64,000 bases of DNA, taken from the NCBI GenBank assembly GCA_022575985.1, contig JAKSXM010000147.1:22726001-22790000 (forward strand), written 5' to 3'. The notes beneath the pieces were generated by a model. That model was not told the DNA's origin. It worked only from the letters and a program-made list of their open reading frames with translations, and did not search any database. This document shows positions 1-10,957 of this stretch, one piece after another (position 1 is the first letter of the stretch; every line of letters starts with the position of its first letter). A program made the position numbers and the translations under genes. Origin of the DNA: Anagrus nilaparvatae. Lineage: Eukaryota; Arthropoda; Insecta; Hymenoptera; Mymaridae.

Positions 1-2
1 TC

Positions 3-895
3 ATCCAGAGTAATGTCTCTTCTTATAATACTGCTATGGCCAATATACAGAGTGATGTCAATGCTATTGTGGATTGGACAACAACTAATCGCCTAAAATT
101 AAATCCCAAAAAAATTAAAGCCATTAACTTCGGAACAAATTTTCAATTAAATAATCTAGATATCATATACAATTCGAATATTCCTACAATATCAGTTTCT
201 AATGTAATAATACCATATTCAACTTCAGTACTAAATCTTGGAGTAATCTTAACCCCAACTTTAAATTGGACACAGCACATTATGAAGTTAACAAAAAATG
301 TTCATTTTACCCTACATCGTTTACGCATGAAATCAAGACTACTATCTTTAGAGCTTCGTAAATTGTTAGTGCCCTCTTTGATTATTCCATTTTTTGATTA
401 CTGTTGTCTAGTTTACGATGCACTTGATGTTGCTCTTGTAGACAAAGTTGAAAGGATTCTCAACTTGGCCATAAGATTCATTTTCGGTGTGGGTAGATAT
501 GATCGTGTCTCAATAACACTATTGAGAAATCAATTAGATTGGTTAACTGCTAAATCTCGTAGAAAATATTTTAAGCTGGTTCTTGTACACAGCTTAATAT
601 CTTTCAAAAGACCGTTATATCTATCCTCACAATTTAAAGAACCTGATGAAGAACTCAGGCGCTCTTAACGGAACCTTCCTGATACTTCTTTGTCAGAATT
701 CCTGCCACTTACATTTTCCCTTCCATCTTTCTATAGAACTGATTTTTACAAAAGCTCATTCTTCATCACAGCTATTACTGAATGGAATAATCTTCCATTT
801 ACATTAAAATCATATACATGTATAGATACATTCAAAATGCATATCATGAAGTATTTATTACATCTGCAAAAAACACCTGTCCTTCAATCACGTTA
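3..895 (+). pseudogene. CR1/L2-like non-LTR retrotransposon RT, C-terminal fragment
   Basis: This is the end of a LINE ORF2, cut off by the left edge of the window. The first part reads like the distal reverse-transcriptase domain: a WTTTNRLKLNPKK block, then a VLNLGVILTPTLNW block, then the thumb region FDYCCLVYDAL and LDWLTAKSRRKY. The second part (690-895) has the typical LINE C-terminus, with EWNNLPFTLKS followed by a terminal helix. Both parts are in the same frame and are separated by one in-frame TAA at 666-668, so the copy is dead in its present form. The catalytic YADD motif would lie left of the window. Family placement rests on the thumb and C-terminal pattern; jockey is the alternative. 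It is in the antisense orientation relative to the dpr host gene. Confidence 0.85.
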
Positions 896-1162
896 ATTTT
901 CTAATAATTTATTAAAATCAATTTTTTTGTTATTATTATTTTTACTATTTTTATTATTCTTATTATTTTTATTATTTTTATATTCATATTTTCTTGCTTT
1001 TTCTTAGATTTTATTGTTAAAATTACAACAAAGTTTAATTCTAGATATCAAATTTATTATATAATACTTATTTTATGTACTATGTACATTCCTACTGTAA
1101 TTAAATGTAGCGCATAGGCCACGCCTGCGCCTGATCTTTCTTAAATAAAATAAATAAATATA
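896..1162 (+). repeat. LINE 3' UTR and simple A-rich tail
   Basis: Sequence directly after the LINE ORF: TTATT-rich spacer, a short more balanced stretch around 1100-1135, then a tail of AAATA-type units at 1141-1161. Short tandem tails like this are usual at the 3' ends of CR1/L2-group LINEs. The boundary is inferred from the tail. Confidence 0.6.
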
Positions 1163-1169
1163 TTTGAAA

Positions 1170-1300
1170 ACTTATTTGTTTGTATGTCTGTCTGTCTGTC
1201 TGTTTGTGTCCTACTGGCTTAAGAACCACCGAACCGATTAGCATGAAACCGGTGTCAAAATAAAGTTAAAATAAAAAAATTTTTACTATTTTTGGGAAAA
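1170..1300. repeat. (TGTC)n microsatellite plus Helitron-like fragment
   Basis: A TGTC run at 1185-1201 is followed by a stretch containing GAACCGATTAGCATGAAACC. The string 'gaaccgatt..atgaaa..ggt' is common inside insect Helitron-type repeats. A diverged relative lies at 31950-32110 (ATAGAACCAGTATCAAAATG). No 5'TC or 3'CTRR end can be fixed, so the assignment is weak. Confidence 0.35.
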
Positions 1301-1403
1301 ATTAAATTTATTTATATAAAAAATAACAACATGATAATAATAAAAATTAATAATAAAAAATCAATGAAAACAACACCGGGAATAGATCACTCACCTATGC
1401 TAG

Positions 1404-3505
1404 TATATATATATGGGCATATCCATTACTTTTCATACAAAAGTGTGCGCACTCATGACTCCGATCGGGCTCAAATTTTCAGGGGTGGTTTGAAGTAATA
1501 AAAAACTCAGCCAGCCAAAATTTCAGCCATTTTGCAGGACGGGTTGCCGAGATACAAGCTCTAAAAGGTCCAAAAATAGCTGTTTTTAGCCAATTTTCAA
1601 AAATTTACTGGGCTTCAAGGATTAGTCCAAAAAACATCCGGCTGGTCTCATTTTTTTCCTTAAACATTCAACTTTTACCAAAAAAATTTTCAAAAAGTTT
1701 CATGGAGTTGATTTTTACTGGCATTGATTAACGTAAGATTGATTCTATCAAAAAAACTGATTTTTGAACTTAAATTGTGACTCAGCATCATTAGCTAAAG
1801 ACTTCCGGTTGGTTTCATTAAAAGCGTCTATCAAAGACCTTTCAAATGAGACCTTAAACGTTAAAAAAGCTTATCAGGGACCGGAGATATAAGCAATTGA
1901 AAGTTTGATGTTTCCGAAAATATCGATTTTTTAACAACTTTAATCGCCTGCAAAATTTTTCTCTGAGCACTTTAAGGGCTGAAAATTTCAGGGAAGCTTC
2001 TTTTAATATTAAAAAAAGCTCTTTAAAAATTTTGGCGATGGTATTGGCTTCTGTTCGTAGATATAAGACTCTGAAAATGTGTAATAATTGGACCAATATT
2101 GGCCAATAAATGGTTAAGGGGTCAACCAAAAAATTTTTCTTCTTCAATATTCGAATAGCCAGGGAAAAATGAGCTGATTTTAAAAAAAAAATTTTTATTT
2201 TTGACCGAAAAATAAGCAAGTTATCATCATTTTAAGATTTTTCAAAAAATTTTCCAAAAATCCCATTTTTAGGGTCGTTATACAGTACTCTAACTCGAAA
2301 TAATGATAACTCGCTTATTTTTCGGTCTAAAATAAAAATTTTTTTTTTTAAATTGTCGAATTTTTCCTGCCTATTCGAATATTTACAAATAAGAAACTTC
2401 TTATACGCAAAAATTATTTTTTTGGGCCAAAAACTACCCGAATAAATTGACAAAATAAAGTAAGTTCTAAAGTGATTTGCCAAAAAAAAATAATTTTTGC
2501 GTATAAGAAGTTTCTTATTTGTAAATATTCGAATAGGCAGGAAAAATTCGACAATTTAAAAAAAAAAATTTTTATTTTAGACCGAAAAATAAGCGAGTTA
2601 TCATTATTTCGAGTTAGAGTACTGTATAACGACCCTAAAAATGGGATTTTTGGAAAATTTTTTGAAAAATCTTAAAATGATGATAACTTGCTTATTTTTC
2701 GGTCAAAAATAAAAATTTTTTTTTTAAAATCAGCTCATTTTTCCCTGGCTATTCGAATATTGAAGAAGAAAAATTTTTTGGTTGACCCCTTAACCATTTA
2801 TTGGCCAATATTGGTCCAATTATTACACATTTTCAGAGTCTTATATCTACGAACAGAAGCCAATACCATCGCCAAAATTTTTAGAGAGCTTTTTTTAATA
2901 TTAAAAGAAGCTTCCCTGAAATTTTCAGCCCTTAAAGTGCTCAGAGAAAAATTTTGCAGGCGATTAAAGTTGTTAAAAAATCGATATTTTCGGAAACATC
3001 AAACTTTCAATTGCTTATATCTCCGGTCCCTGATAAGCTTTTTTAACGTTTAAGGTCTCATTTGAAAGGTCTTTGATAGACGCTTTTAATGAAACCAACC
3101 GGAAGTCTTTAACTAATGATGCTGAGTCACAATTTAAGTTCAAAAATCAGTTTTTTTGATAGAATCAATCTTACGTTAATCAATGCCAGTAAAAATCAAC
3201 TCCATGAAACTTTTTGAAAATTTTTTTGGTAAAAGTTGAATGTTTAAGGAAAAAAATGAGACCAGCCGGATGTTTTTTGGACTAATCCTTGAAGCCCAGT
3301 AAATTTTTGAAAATTGGCTAAAAACAGCTATTTTTGGACCTTTTAGAGCTTGTATCTCGGCAACCCGTCCTGCAAAATGGCTGAAATTTTGGCTGGCTGA
3401 GTTTTTTATTACTTCAAACCACCCCTGAAAATTTGAGCCCGATCGGAGTCATGGGTGCGCACACTTTTGTATGAAAAGTAATGGATATGCCCATATATAT
3501 ATATT
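1404..3505. mobile_element. Near-perfect 2.1 kb palindrome (foldback element)
   Basis: Two arms of about 1.02 kb (about 1404-2427 and 2479-3505) are reverse complements around a spacer of about 50 bp. By eye I find only a few mismatches, for example ACTCATG against ACCCATG near the outer ends and CTTTAAA against CTCTAAA near 2020. Each arm contains the same 121-codon open frame (2219-1854 minus, 2688-3053 plus) differing by one residue. These frames look like no protein family and are probably by-products of the repeat. The ends lie in TA repeats (TATATATATATGGGCAT and its complement), suggesting insertion at TA. Arm sequences such as TTTTTCCCTGGC and CAACCGGAAGTC recur in other foldback elements of the window (12.8, 14.2, 32.2 and 35.6 kb). 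No transposase is present, so it would be non-autonomous. Confidence 0.85.
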
Positions 3506-4550
3506 AGAGTGGACCTATTTTTGGACTTTGTGGAAAAACTTTGCTCCCCGGGTTTTTTTGTGAAGTTTTGGTCATAAAAAGTTCCCAGTTCCAAGGATTT
3601 TGCTTTAGCCCTGCAAAAATACGTGCCTGTAACCACATCAATTTTCCCATTTAAATAACATGGGAATTTTGAGTTTTTAGCTATACAAATTTTCACAAAA
3701 GCCAAAAAGCGTTTTAAAATGCTAATTTTTACTGGAAAATATACTTTTGTATGTTGTAAAGACATACAAACCGCCCTGAATTTATTCCAAAGGTAATTTT
3801 GGGGCTAGAAACGCAAATTTACCGAGTCCCAATTTCAGGGTTTTCAAAAAAAGTCAATTTTTATCATTATCTTTGAAAAACGATATCTTAAAAACTATTT
3901 AAAGAAAAGAGACAATTAAAAATTTTTTGCAAACTTGAAGCTTGCAGAAAACTTTTAAGGCCTATAAAACTCAATTTTGTCAAAAATTACAATTTTGGCA
4001 GCAATTCAAACAAATTTAAAAATTGGGCCTTTCGGGTCAAAAATTACCAATAGGTTAATTGAATATAGCGGTGAGAGAATCAGTGATAAAAATACATGGT
4101 TTACGTCGTTTGAAAGGTCATACTTATACCAAAAAAAGTGAACCAACCAGAAGTGTTTTGGTTAATTTTTGAGGTTGTAGCTTTTTATCGAAAATTACCG
4201 AAAAACCCTGTTTTATAAGATTGAGTAAACATGTAAATTTGCGTTTCTAGCCCCAAAATTCCCTTTGGAATGAATTCAGGGCGGTTTGTATGTCTTTACA
4301 ACATATAAAAGTATATTTTCCAGTAAAAATTAGCATTTTAAAACGCTTTTTGGCATTTGTGAAAATTTGATTAGCTAAAAACTCAAAATTCCCATGTTAT
4401 TTAAATGGGAAAATTGACGTGGTTACAGGCACGTGTTTTTGCAGGGCTAAAGCAAAATCCTTGGAACTGGGAACTTTTTATGACTAAAACTTCACAAAAA
4501 AACCCGGGGAGCAAAGTTTTTCCACAAAGTCCAAAAATAGGTCCACTCTA
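3506..4550. mobile_element. Foldback element with about 320 bp terminal inverted repeats
   Basis: The left end TAGAGTGGACCTATTTTTGG is mirrored by the right end CCAAAAATAGGTCCACTCTA, and the complementarity runs about 320 bp inward on each side (3506-3822 and 4231-4550) with several mismatches. Both ends are flanked by ATATATAT, consistent with a TA target site. The middle (3823-4230) carries the block also seen in the 12.8, 32.2 and 35.6 kb elements: ATTACAATTTTGGCAGCAAT, a CAATAGGTTAATTG-like segment and a GAACCAACCAGAAGTG segment. It abuts the 2.1 kb palindrome with no spacer, so one element may have inserted at the edge of the other. Confidence 0.8.
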
Positions 4551-4560
4551 ATATATATAT

Positions 4561-5425
4561 TTAAAAAAAAAATTATCAAAAGCTTTGTTTTTTCAATAAT
4601 ATAATTCTGATAATTTAAAAATCCTTTACTAAAATAATAATAATAAAAAGAGAGTAATTGTTTATTTATGCATATTTGTATTAAATATGAATGTAAAATG
4701 ATACGTATAAATTCGCATATACATGAATTATATATAATATTATAAGCACGTAATCGGACTAACCTCTTGAAAGTTCTTTATGTTCATAAAATTTTAAAAT
4801 TTATGTTTTTTGATAAAGTACTATCTTTGTAAAATATATATGTTAAAGTCCAAAGATATTTTTATTTGAAATTTTCTGATCATCTGCACGTACCAAAAAA
4901 ACAGGATTTTTATGAGTAAGATTTTTTTTTTTACATATACGATTTTGTTATTTACTTTTATATTACTCTAACGTATAAAATACGAGATGAAAGTATTTTC
5001 CCTTTTTATTTTTTATTAACATTTTACTTTTTTCAATTTGATTGATGGTCCAACAGTACTTCTGACAAGTAATAACCTACTATTCAATTTTATGTTCTTG
5101 ATAAATGATAAAATTTTTCTTCATTTTATTTTATTTTTTTTTTTATACTCATTTTTTATGAAGAAAATATTCTTTTTTATGTCTAATATTCAACAATATT
5201 TTTTCTTCCCATTTTTGTTAAAATGACATGAAATATTTTTTATTTTAATTTTAACACTTTTTAATTTAAAAAAAATTTTTTTTAACTCATCAAAATTCAC
5301 ATAAGTAAATGATTTTTTTTTTATTTAGAGTATTATTCAAAAAGAAAATTATGTAAGAGACTTTGCTTAAGTGCAATTGTTTAAAAATAAATTTCAGATC
5401 TGTATACATTTTTGGAATATATATA
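4561..5425. other. A+T-rich intron sequence, no feature recognised
   Basis: Mostly poly-T and poly-A interruptions. The open frames here are low-complexity (F, L, I, K) and show no family signature. Confidence 0.6.
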
Positions 5426-5830
5426 ATATACTATGGGGTTCCTTGTTCCTTCGCCACCAGTTGTGACACCTATTGTGGGCATTCAAAACAAAAAAATAAA
5501 AAAGCATTATATTCTCTATAGATTTCTCAAGTCCGTAAACCAACATTTAGCAAAAAATTTCGAAAATTGACCATTTGGTGCCCCAAAAACGAAAAATATC
5601 AGTTTTTAAATCCTGGAACGCACCTAAAATGGTCAATAAAAAATTTTCTATTGCACTTTCTTCTGATATTGTCGGTTTATAGACTTGATTCTGCAATAAC
5701 AAAGAAAATGCACCAGGAGTTAGGTCGATATAGCTTAATTAGTTTTTGAGTTATAACTGAAACCGATTTTCAAAAAGTAGTTTTGAAAAAAAACGCGCTT
5801 AAATTTTATAAATGCTTTTGTTTTCATATG
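5426..5830. repeat. Unclassified, probably old dispersed repeat
   Basis: A stretch of more balanced composition starting near TGGGGTTCCTTGTTCC, with ACCATTTGGTGCCCCAAAAA and TTAGGTCGATATAGC. Phrases such as 'aaaattgaccatttggtg' resemble the foldback-element interiors, but I cannot align it to one. No coding signal. Confidence 0.3.
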
Positions 5831-7020
5831 ACTACGGCTCATAAAAATCAAAATATCTCAATAATATATTTTTTTATTGCATAAAATTTTTTGTATTTAT
5901 TCTTAAAATATTTTTAAGCAAAAATTTTCACTTTGAAAAGGGGGACTTAATACTATTTAGCATAAAGTATAAAATTTCATTGAACATTCACCACAAGTAG
6001 AGTTCATTAGAAAATATAATTTTTGTACTTTTTGATTTATACTATTCGCCAAAAGTCAGCGGTAATTTTATAATATATAGAGATATATAGTCAGCTACTT
6101 GCTATAAAATTCAAATCATTAAAAAAGTTTAACCTTTAAAGATTTCCTCGTTATTATTTTTCTCTAATTAGCGCTTTATTTTAATAATTTTAAATAATAT
6201 TTACAACTTTTCTAGTTAACCATTAACTGAACGACATAAAATTTTAATTCTTTGTGACTTAGCGAATTCAAAAAAATAATTATACAGTGATATTTAAGCT
6301 TCAAATTTATCATTTTTTTAAAGTTTAATTATATTTAAAAAAAATAAAAATTGCAGTCATCGTTAAGGTATTGGGTATCGCTCATCCTTATTGTTAAAAA
6401 TTTAGCTAAAAAGTATTCAATTAAGCAGTATTAAAATAATAAATAAATATTTAAGTAGATCTTGCATTAAAAAAAACCTCTTTGAGGCATGTTTTGTTTT
6501 AAGTTTGTGTTGTCACCAGTCAAATATTATTTGTTTTTTTTCGGTATTACAGAATTTGTAATATTTTCAGCAGAAAAGTCTACATGCCAAAAATTAATTG
6601 TAATTTAGTTTATATTTTTTTATTGTTTTTATTTTTAAGAACCTTGTCTAAAGCATACTCATCGATGAAAATTAAAGGTACTGTATCCAAATACGTCAAA
6701 TTTATCTTGGCAATATAGAATAGTAAATAGTAAATAGTATCTTTATTAATAATAAATTAAGTAATTTATTGCTTAAATTGTCAAAAGAAAATTTAGTAAA
6801 CAAAGATCATAGGGACATTTCAAATTGACGATGTAAATTAGAAAACACTATAAATAATCAATTTTACTCTTTACTTAGGCAAATTGTTACTTTTTATCAT
6901 TCAAAACTTTATACATACTGTGCTTTTTTAAATAAGAAATAAATAATTACTTTTATTTTATTCAAATATAAACTCATACTTAACACATTATGACCCATGA
7001 TCAGAAAAATATAGAATGGC
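5831..7020. other. A+T-rich intron sequence, no feature recognised
   Basis: Nothing beyond homopolymer runs and short direct repeats such as AATAGTAAATAGTAAATAG near 6718. Confidence 0.6.
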
Positions 7021-7025
7021 TCAAA

Positions 7026-7105
7026 AAAATTATCAATGGCACCTCGCGTGGTACAATTCGATAAGGGCATTCTTTTTTTACGGTCAAGGCTCGAACTTTA
7101 TTTTT
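7026..7105. repeat. Degenerate piece of the hairpin-core repeat
   Basis: GGGCATTCTTTTTTTACGG followed by GGCTCGAACTT and TTTTTCTACGTCAGTGACAA resembles the flank of the copies at 7540-7770 and 11245-11660 (CCATTCTTTATTTTTCTGG; the complement of GACACTGATGTAGAAAAA). The palindromic core itself is missing. Confidence 0.35.
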
Positions 7106-7210
7106 CTACGTCAGTGACAAAAAATAAATTGCAAAAATTTTAATCAGTACTGTATAGATTGTATACTGCATTATATAGAAAAAAAGTATACAAAAATGAT
7201 TCTATACAAT

Positions 7211-8357
7211 TAGAGGTGGACGAGACTGCGGAGCATTTGTAGAAAATTCGGGACGAGACGAGACGAGACATTCATATCGAGACTCTCGGGAAGTCTCGTC
7301 TCGAAAAAAAAGTTATTAATACATTTAGTTTAATTTAAATTTTTACAATAAGCATTAAAATTAATATTTTTATTAAGACTGTGTACTTAAAAAATATTTA
7401 TAATTATAGTTTTCTTTGATTTATCACTGCATAAATTTTCTTAAACATTAAGTTTTATTTGATGATACATTATTAACAGTGATACCTTGAATTATCCCCT
7501 CGATCTCATAATTTTTTAAGGCTTGAAAAAGTATATGGGCTAAATCTTTTTCTGGTAACCGGCCAAAAAGCACGTATTTCCCGGCTGCTGCTAGTCCGGC
7601 AAAGACGTGTTTTCTCGACACTGATGTAGAAAAATCGTATACGACCCTGGGCCATAAAAAAAGAATGCCCCAAATCGCAGTTTATCATCCTCGGTTTCGC
7701 CTCGGAAAGTAATTTACGTGCGATTTGGGCCATTCTTTATTTTTCTGGCCATGGGTCGTAATATACTATTCCTGAATGTTTGGCTCCTAGCTGATAGTAT
7801 AAAATCTAAAGTTATTGAACGTAAAATTCAGTGTTCATCAGTAAAATATGGGCTGTTATTCCGTAAAAGGATTCAGTTTTATGATCAGCTAACCAACCAT
7901 CAAATAATATCAATAATAATCAACCGTCAAAGATAATTTAGAAACATTATTATTTTAAATCTTAAAAATACGTTACAATAATTTATTGCAAATAAAAAAT
8001 TTTTTTTCAAATGTATACAATTTTAATCAAAAACAATATTTTTTTATCTATAATTTTACAAAAGAATAACTGCTTGATAAAAATTGTCAGGTTATTTTAT
8101 TAGCCATAAAAGAAACTCTGCTCAGAGGACGCTTTAGTCTCACAGGAATTTATAAATTTGTAATTGTTTGTATATAAATAGTTGAAAATTTTATTTTTAA
8201 AATTTTCCTGAAGAAAAACTTTAATTTTTTCGTGACTTTCTCGAAAACGAGACGAGATCGAGACGAGACCGAGACGAGACTGCAAAATTTCGAAATTTCC
8301 GATACCGAGACGAGACAAGCCTAAAGTCTCGGTATCGTCTCGTATCGTCCACCTCTA
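7211..8357. mobile_element. hAT-like non-autonomous element with GAGAC subterminal repeats
   Basis: The left end TAGAGGTGGACGAGAC is mirrored by the right end TCGTCCACCTCTA. A TAGAGGTGG-type terminus is typical of hAT transposons. Inside each end are dense GAGAC/GTCTC repeats (left 7222-7310, right 8235-8345), as expected for subterminal transposase-binding sites. The exact target duplication is unclear: TATACAAT precedes the left end, and AATACAAT occurs two bases beyond the right end, a 7 of 8 match. There is no transposase ORF. A separate hairpin repeat is nested inside (7540-7770). Confidence 0.75.
7540..7770. repeat. Hairpin-core dispersed repeat, copy nested in the hAT-like element
   Basis: The core at 7663-7738 is an imperfect palindrome. 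Its outer arms are GAATGCCCCAAATCGCA and TGCGATTTGGGCCATTC. Its middle is CCTCGGTTTCGCCTCGG. The same core occurs at 11560-11635, 17596-17672 and 59931-60005. Flanks such as GTATACGACCCTGGGCCAT are also shared with the 17.6 kb copy. Confidence 0.75.
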
Positions 8358-8695
8358 TTAATACAATCTATTTTTTTATTCAATATTGATTAATTTAAGG
8401 AAATAGAAATAAAGAAAAAAGACAATAAAAGTTAGAAGAAAAAGTAGTCAATTTATTACTGGAACACGCTCAGTTATTTCTAGATAACCTGTAAATAAAA
8501 AAAAGCATCCATTTTTCATCAGCATGCAAAAATATAATTTCTGCATAATTTTTTTTTCTCTATTGATAATTTTCTGATAATTTCCATTTGTGTACATGGA
8601 TGAAACTAATTATTCAGTTTGAAAATATTTTAACTTCTTTTGTATTAATTGGTGATGCAGAAATAAGCTTTCAAGTCTTGATTTTTTAAATTTCA

Positions 8696-8992
8696 CACTA
8701 TTAAAAATACCCTATGGTAAATATACGAAATTATCGTAAAATTACGAATTTGTAATATTACTCAAAAAATCGTAAATTTACAATCGTTAGTAAATTTATA
8801 ACAAATTTATGATTTTACGATTTTATTTCGTAAATATACGAGAGTTTCGTGAATTTACGAATTATTTTAGTATATTTACATCTAAAAAATCGTAAATTAC
8901 ACAAAAATATTGTTAATCGATTGTAAAATTATGATTTTTTTTGTAAATTTACGAAAATTTTGTATAATTAACATAGGGTATTTTTAACAGTG
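8696..8992. mobile_element. Palindromic MITE rich in CGTAAATTTACG
   Basis: The ends CACTATTAAAAATACCCTAT and ATAGGGTATTTTTAACAGTG form terminal inverted repeats. The interior is a run of short palindromes built on CGTAAATTTACGA. The same interior style and a CACTG terminus occur in the MITEs at 16651, 17853, 30211 and 56256, but with a different terminal sequence, so this is a sister subfamily. No coding capacity. Confidence 0.75.
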
Positions 8993-9047
8993 TACTTTAG
9001 GCATCAATTTAATTTTGGATGCATTTGCAATAAAAAGAAATAAAAAA

Positions 9048-9294
9048 ATACCCTGCCAACTAGCTGGCACTTAGGTTCCTCAAACAATGAGCTTAATACT
9101 TAAATATGCCACAAATATCACCGATTACAAGTATGCAATCATACATACAATTCTATTAACTTTTAAACGTTTTTTTTATTGATCAAAAATTTTGGAACAA
9201 ATTTAAAAAAAAATTAATTATCAGATTCGAGATATCGAGTAAAAACCATATTTTCAAATATAAGTACTTTCATGAAAGTAAATGAAGTATTACA

Positions 9295-9331
<37 letters not shown>

Positions 9332-10770
9332 TGCAGTTTTTTTAATTTTTTTGTTTTTTTAAATTTGAGAAAAAAATTTTGAAAAAATTCGGTATCAGAT
9401 CCAAAAAATTACTATAAACGAACTTTATAAAACTAGTACTCTAATAGAAATAAATTAGGTACTACGTCCAAAAAGAAAAAAATATTTGGTGTTTTTTGTA
9501 TTTTTTTGTGACGAAAATTTTGGGAAAAAATTTTTAGAAAATTAAGTATCCGATTCGAGATATCATGTGAAAACCATAATTTCAAGTATAAATACTTTCA
9601 TGAAAATAAATGAGGTATTACATCCAAATTAAAAAAAAAAAAAAAGTACCCGAGCTTTTTTGGTGAACAAATTTTTGAAAAAAAAATTAGGTCTTAATTC
9701 AATAATGGTTGTGAAATATCACCGGTTACAATATTTTCAGATATTAGTACTTTAATGGAATTAAATTAGGTATTACACAAAAAAAAAAAAAAAATATTGC
9801 AGTTTTTTTTATTTTTCTTTTTTTTTAATTTTGACAAAAAAAATTTTTTTAAAATAAAGTATCAGATACCAAAAATGACTATAAAAAAAGTTCTTAAAAC
9901 TAGTACTTCCATGGAAATAAATTAGGTACTACGTCCGAAAAGAAAAAAAAAATTGGTATTTTTTGTATTTTTTTGTGAAAAAAATTTTGAGAAAAAAATT
10001 TTCAAAAAATTAGTCATCAGATTCGATATATCGAGTAAAAATCGTACTTTCAAATATAAGTACTTTCGTAGAAATAAATGAGGTATTACATCCAAATTAA
10101 AAAAAAAAAGGAGTTTGAAATTTTTTGATAAAAAAATGTTTGGAAAAAAAAATTGTGTCTTAATTCGATAATGGTTTTGAAATATCACTAGTTACAATAT
10201 TTTCAGATATTAGTACTTTCATAGAATTAAATGAGTTATTACACTAAAAAAAAAAAAAATATTGCGGTTTTTTTATTTTTCTTTTTTTTTAATTTTAACA
10301 AAAAAAATTTTTTTTAAATTAAGTATAAGATACAAGAAATTACTATAAAAAAAGTTCTTAAAACTAGTACTTCCGTGGAAATAAATTAGGTACTACGTCC
10401 AAAAAGAAAAAAAAAATTTGTATTTTTTGTATTTTTTTGTGAAAAAAATTTTAGGAAAAAAATTTTCAATTCGAGACATCATGTGAAAACCATACTTTCA
10501 AATATAAGTACTTTCGTGGAAATAAATGAGGTATTACATCTAAATTAAAAAAAAAAAAGTACCTCAAACTTTTTTGGTGACAAAATTTTTGAAAAAAAAA
10601 TTAGGTCTTAATTCCATAATGTTTGTGAAATATCAGCGATTACATACGTACGTACACACACACACACACATACAGACTTTTTTTAAAAACCGGTTTTTTA
10701 GCTTCCTGAGATCTCAAAGCGGCCTTTTATGTCAAAAAATCAAAAAAAAATTTTTGACTGATCACAATTA
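9048..10770 (+). mobile_element. Microsatellite-bearing repeat with tandem internal units
   Basis: It starts with ACCCTGCCAACTAGCTGGCA and AGGTTCCTCAAACAATGAGC and ends after a (CA)n tract and AAAACCGGTTTTTTAGCTTC. Full relatives lie at 23503-24302 (plus) and 59070-59820 (minus), with fragments at 25449, 38715 and 46800. Unlike those, this copy has about three tandem internal units of roughly 465 bp: TTTTTGTATTTTTTTGTG recurs near 9490, 9960 and 10425, and ATTGCAGTTTTTTT-like blocks near 9330, 9795 and 10260. Open frames inside are by-products of A/T tracts. A poly-A run of 33 bases is at 9296-9328. Confidence 0.8.
10651..10672. repeat. (CA)n microsatellite inside the repeat
   Basis: Perfect CA run preceded by ACGTACGT. 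Equivalent tracts sit at the same place in the copies at 24151-24188 and 59171-59224, so the microsatellite travels with the element. Confidence 0.9.
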
Positions 10771-10842
10771 ATTTTTAATTAAAAAATTAATTTTTTAAGC
10801 TAAAAATAATTTAATATATTCATTAAAGAAATAAATATCGAC

Positions 10843-10957
10843 TCCCCGAATAGAATGTGAAGTATGGGCCGATCCGGCCCAGATCCAGGCCAGATCTAGG
10901 CCAGATCTGGGCCAGATCAGGGCCGGATCGGCCCATATTTCAGATTCTATTCGGGTC
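10843..10957. mobile_element. GC-rich 115 bp palindromic mini-element
   Basis: The outer arms CCCCGAATAGAAT and ATTCTATTCGGG, then TATGGGCCGATCCGGCCC and GGGCCGGATCGGCCCATA, form a long hairpin. The centre is four CCAGATC-type units (GGCCAGATCT). The G+C content contrasts sharply with the surrounding DNA. No ORF. It looks like a very short MITE; no target duplication is clear. Confidence 0.75.

Noticed and set aside
1854..3053. Twin 121-codon ORFs as a duplicated protein gene
   Set aside because: They are the two arms of one palindrome. The translation is I/F/K/L-rich with no motif, and the frame stays open because of composition; near-identity reflects arm symmetry, not selection.
1404..4550. 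CRISPR-like or satellite array
   Set aside because: Repeats here are inverted arms of foldback elements, not regularly spaced direct repeats.
9922..10188. 88-codon minus-strand ORF
   Set aside because: By-product of A/T tracts inside the tandem units of the microsatellite-bearing repeat; sister units do not preserve it.
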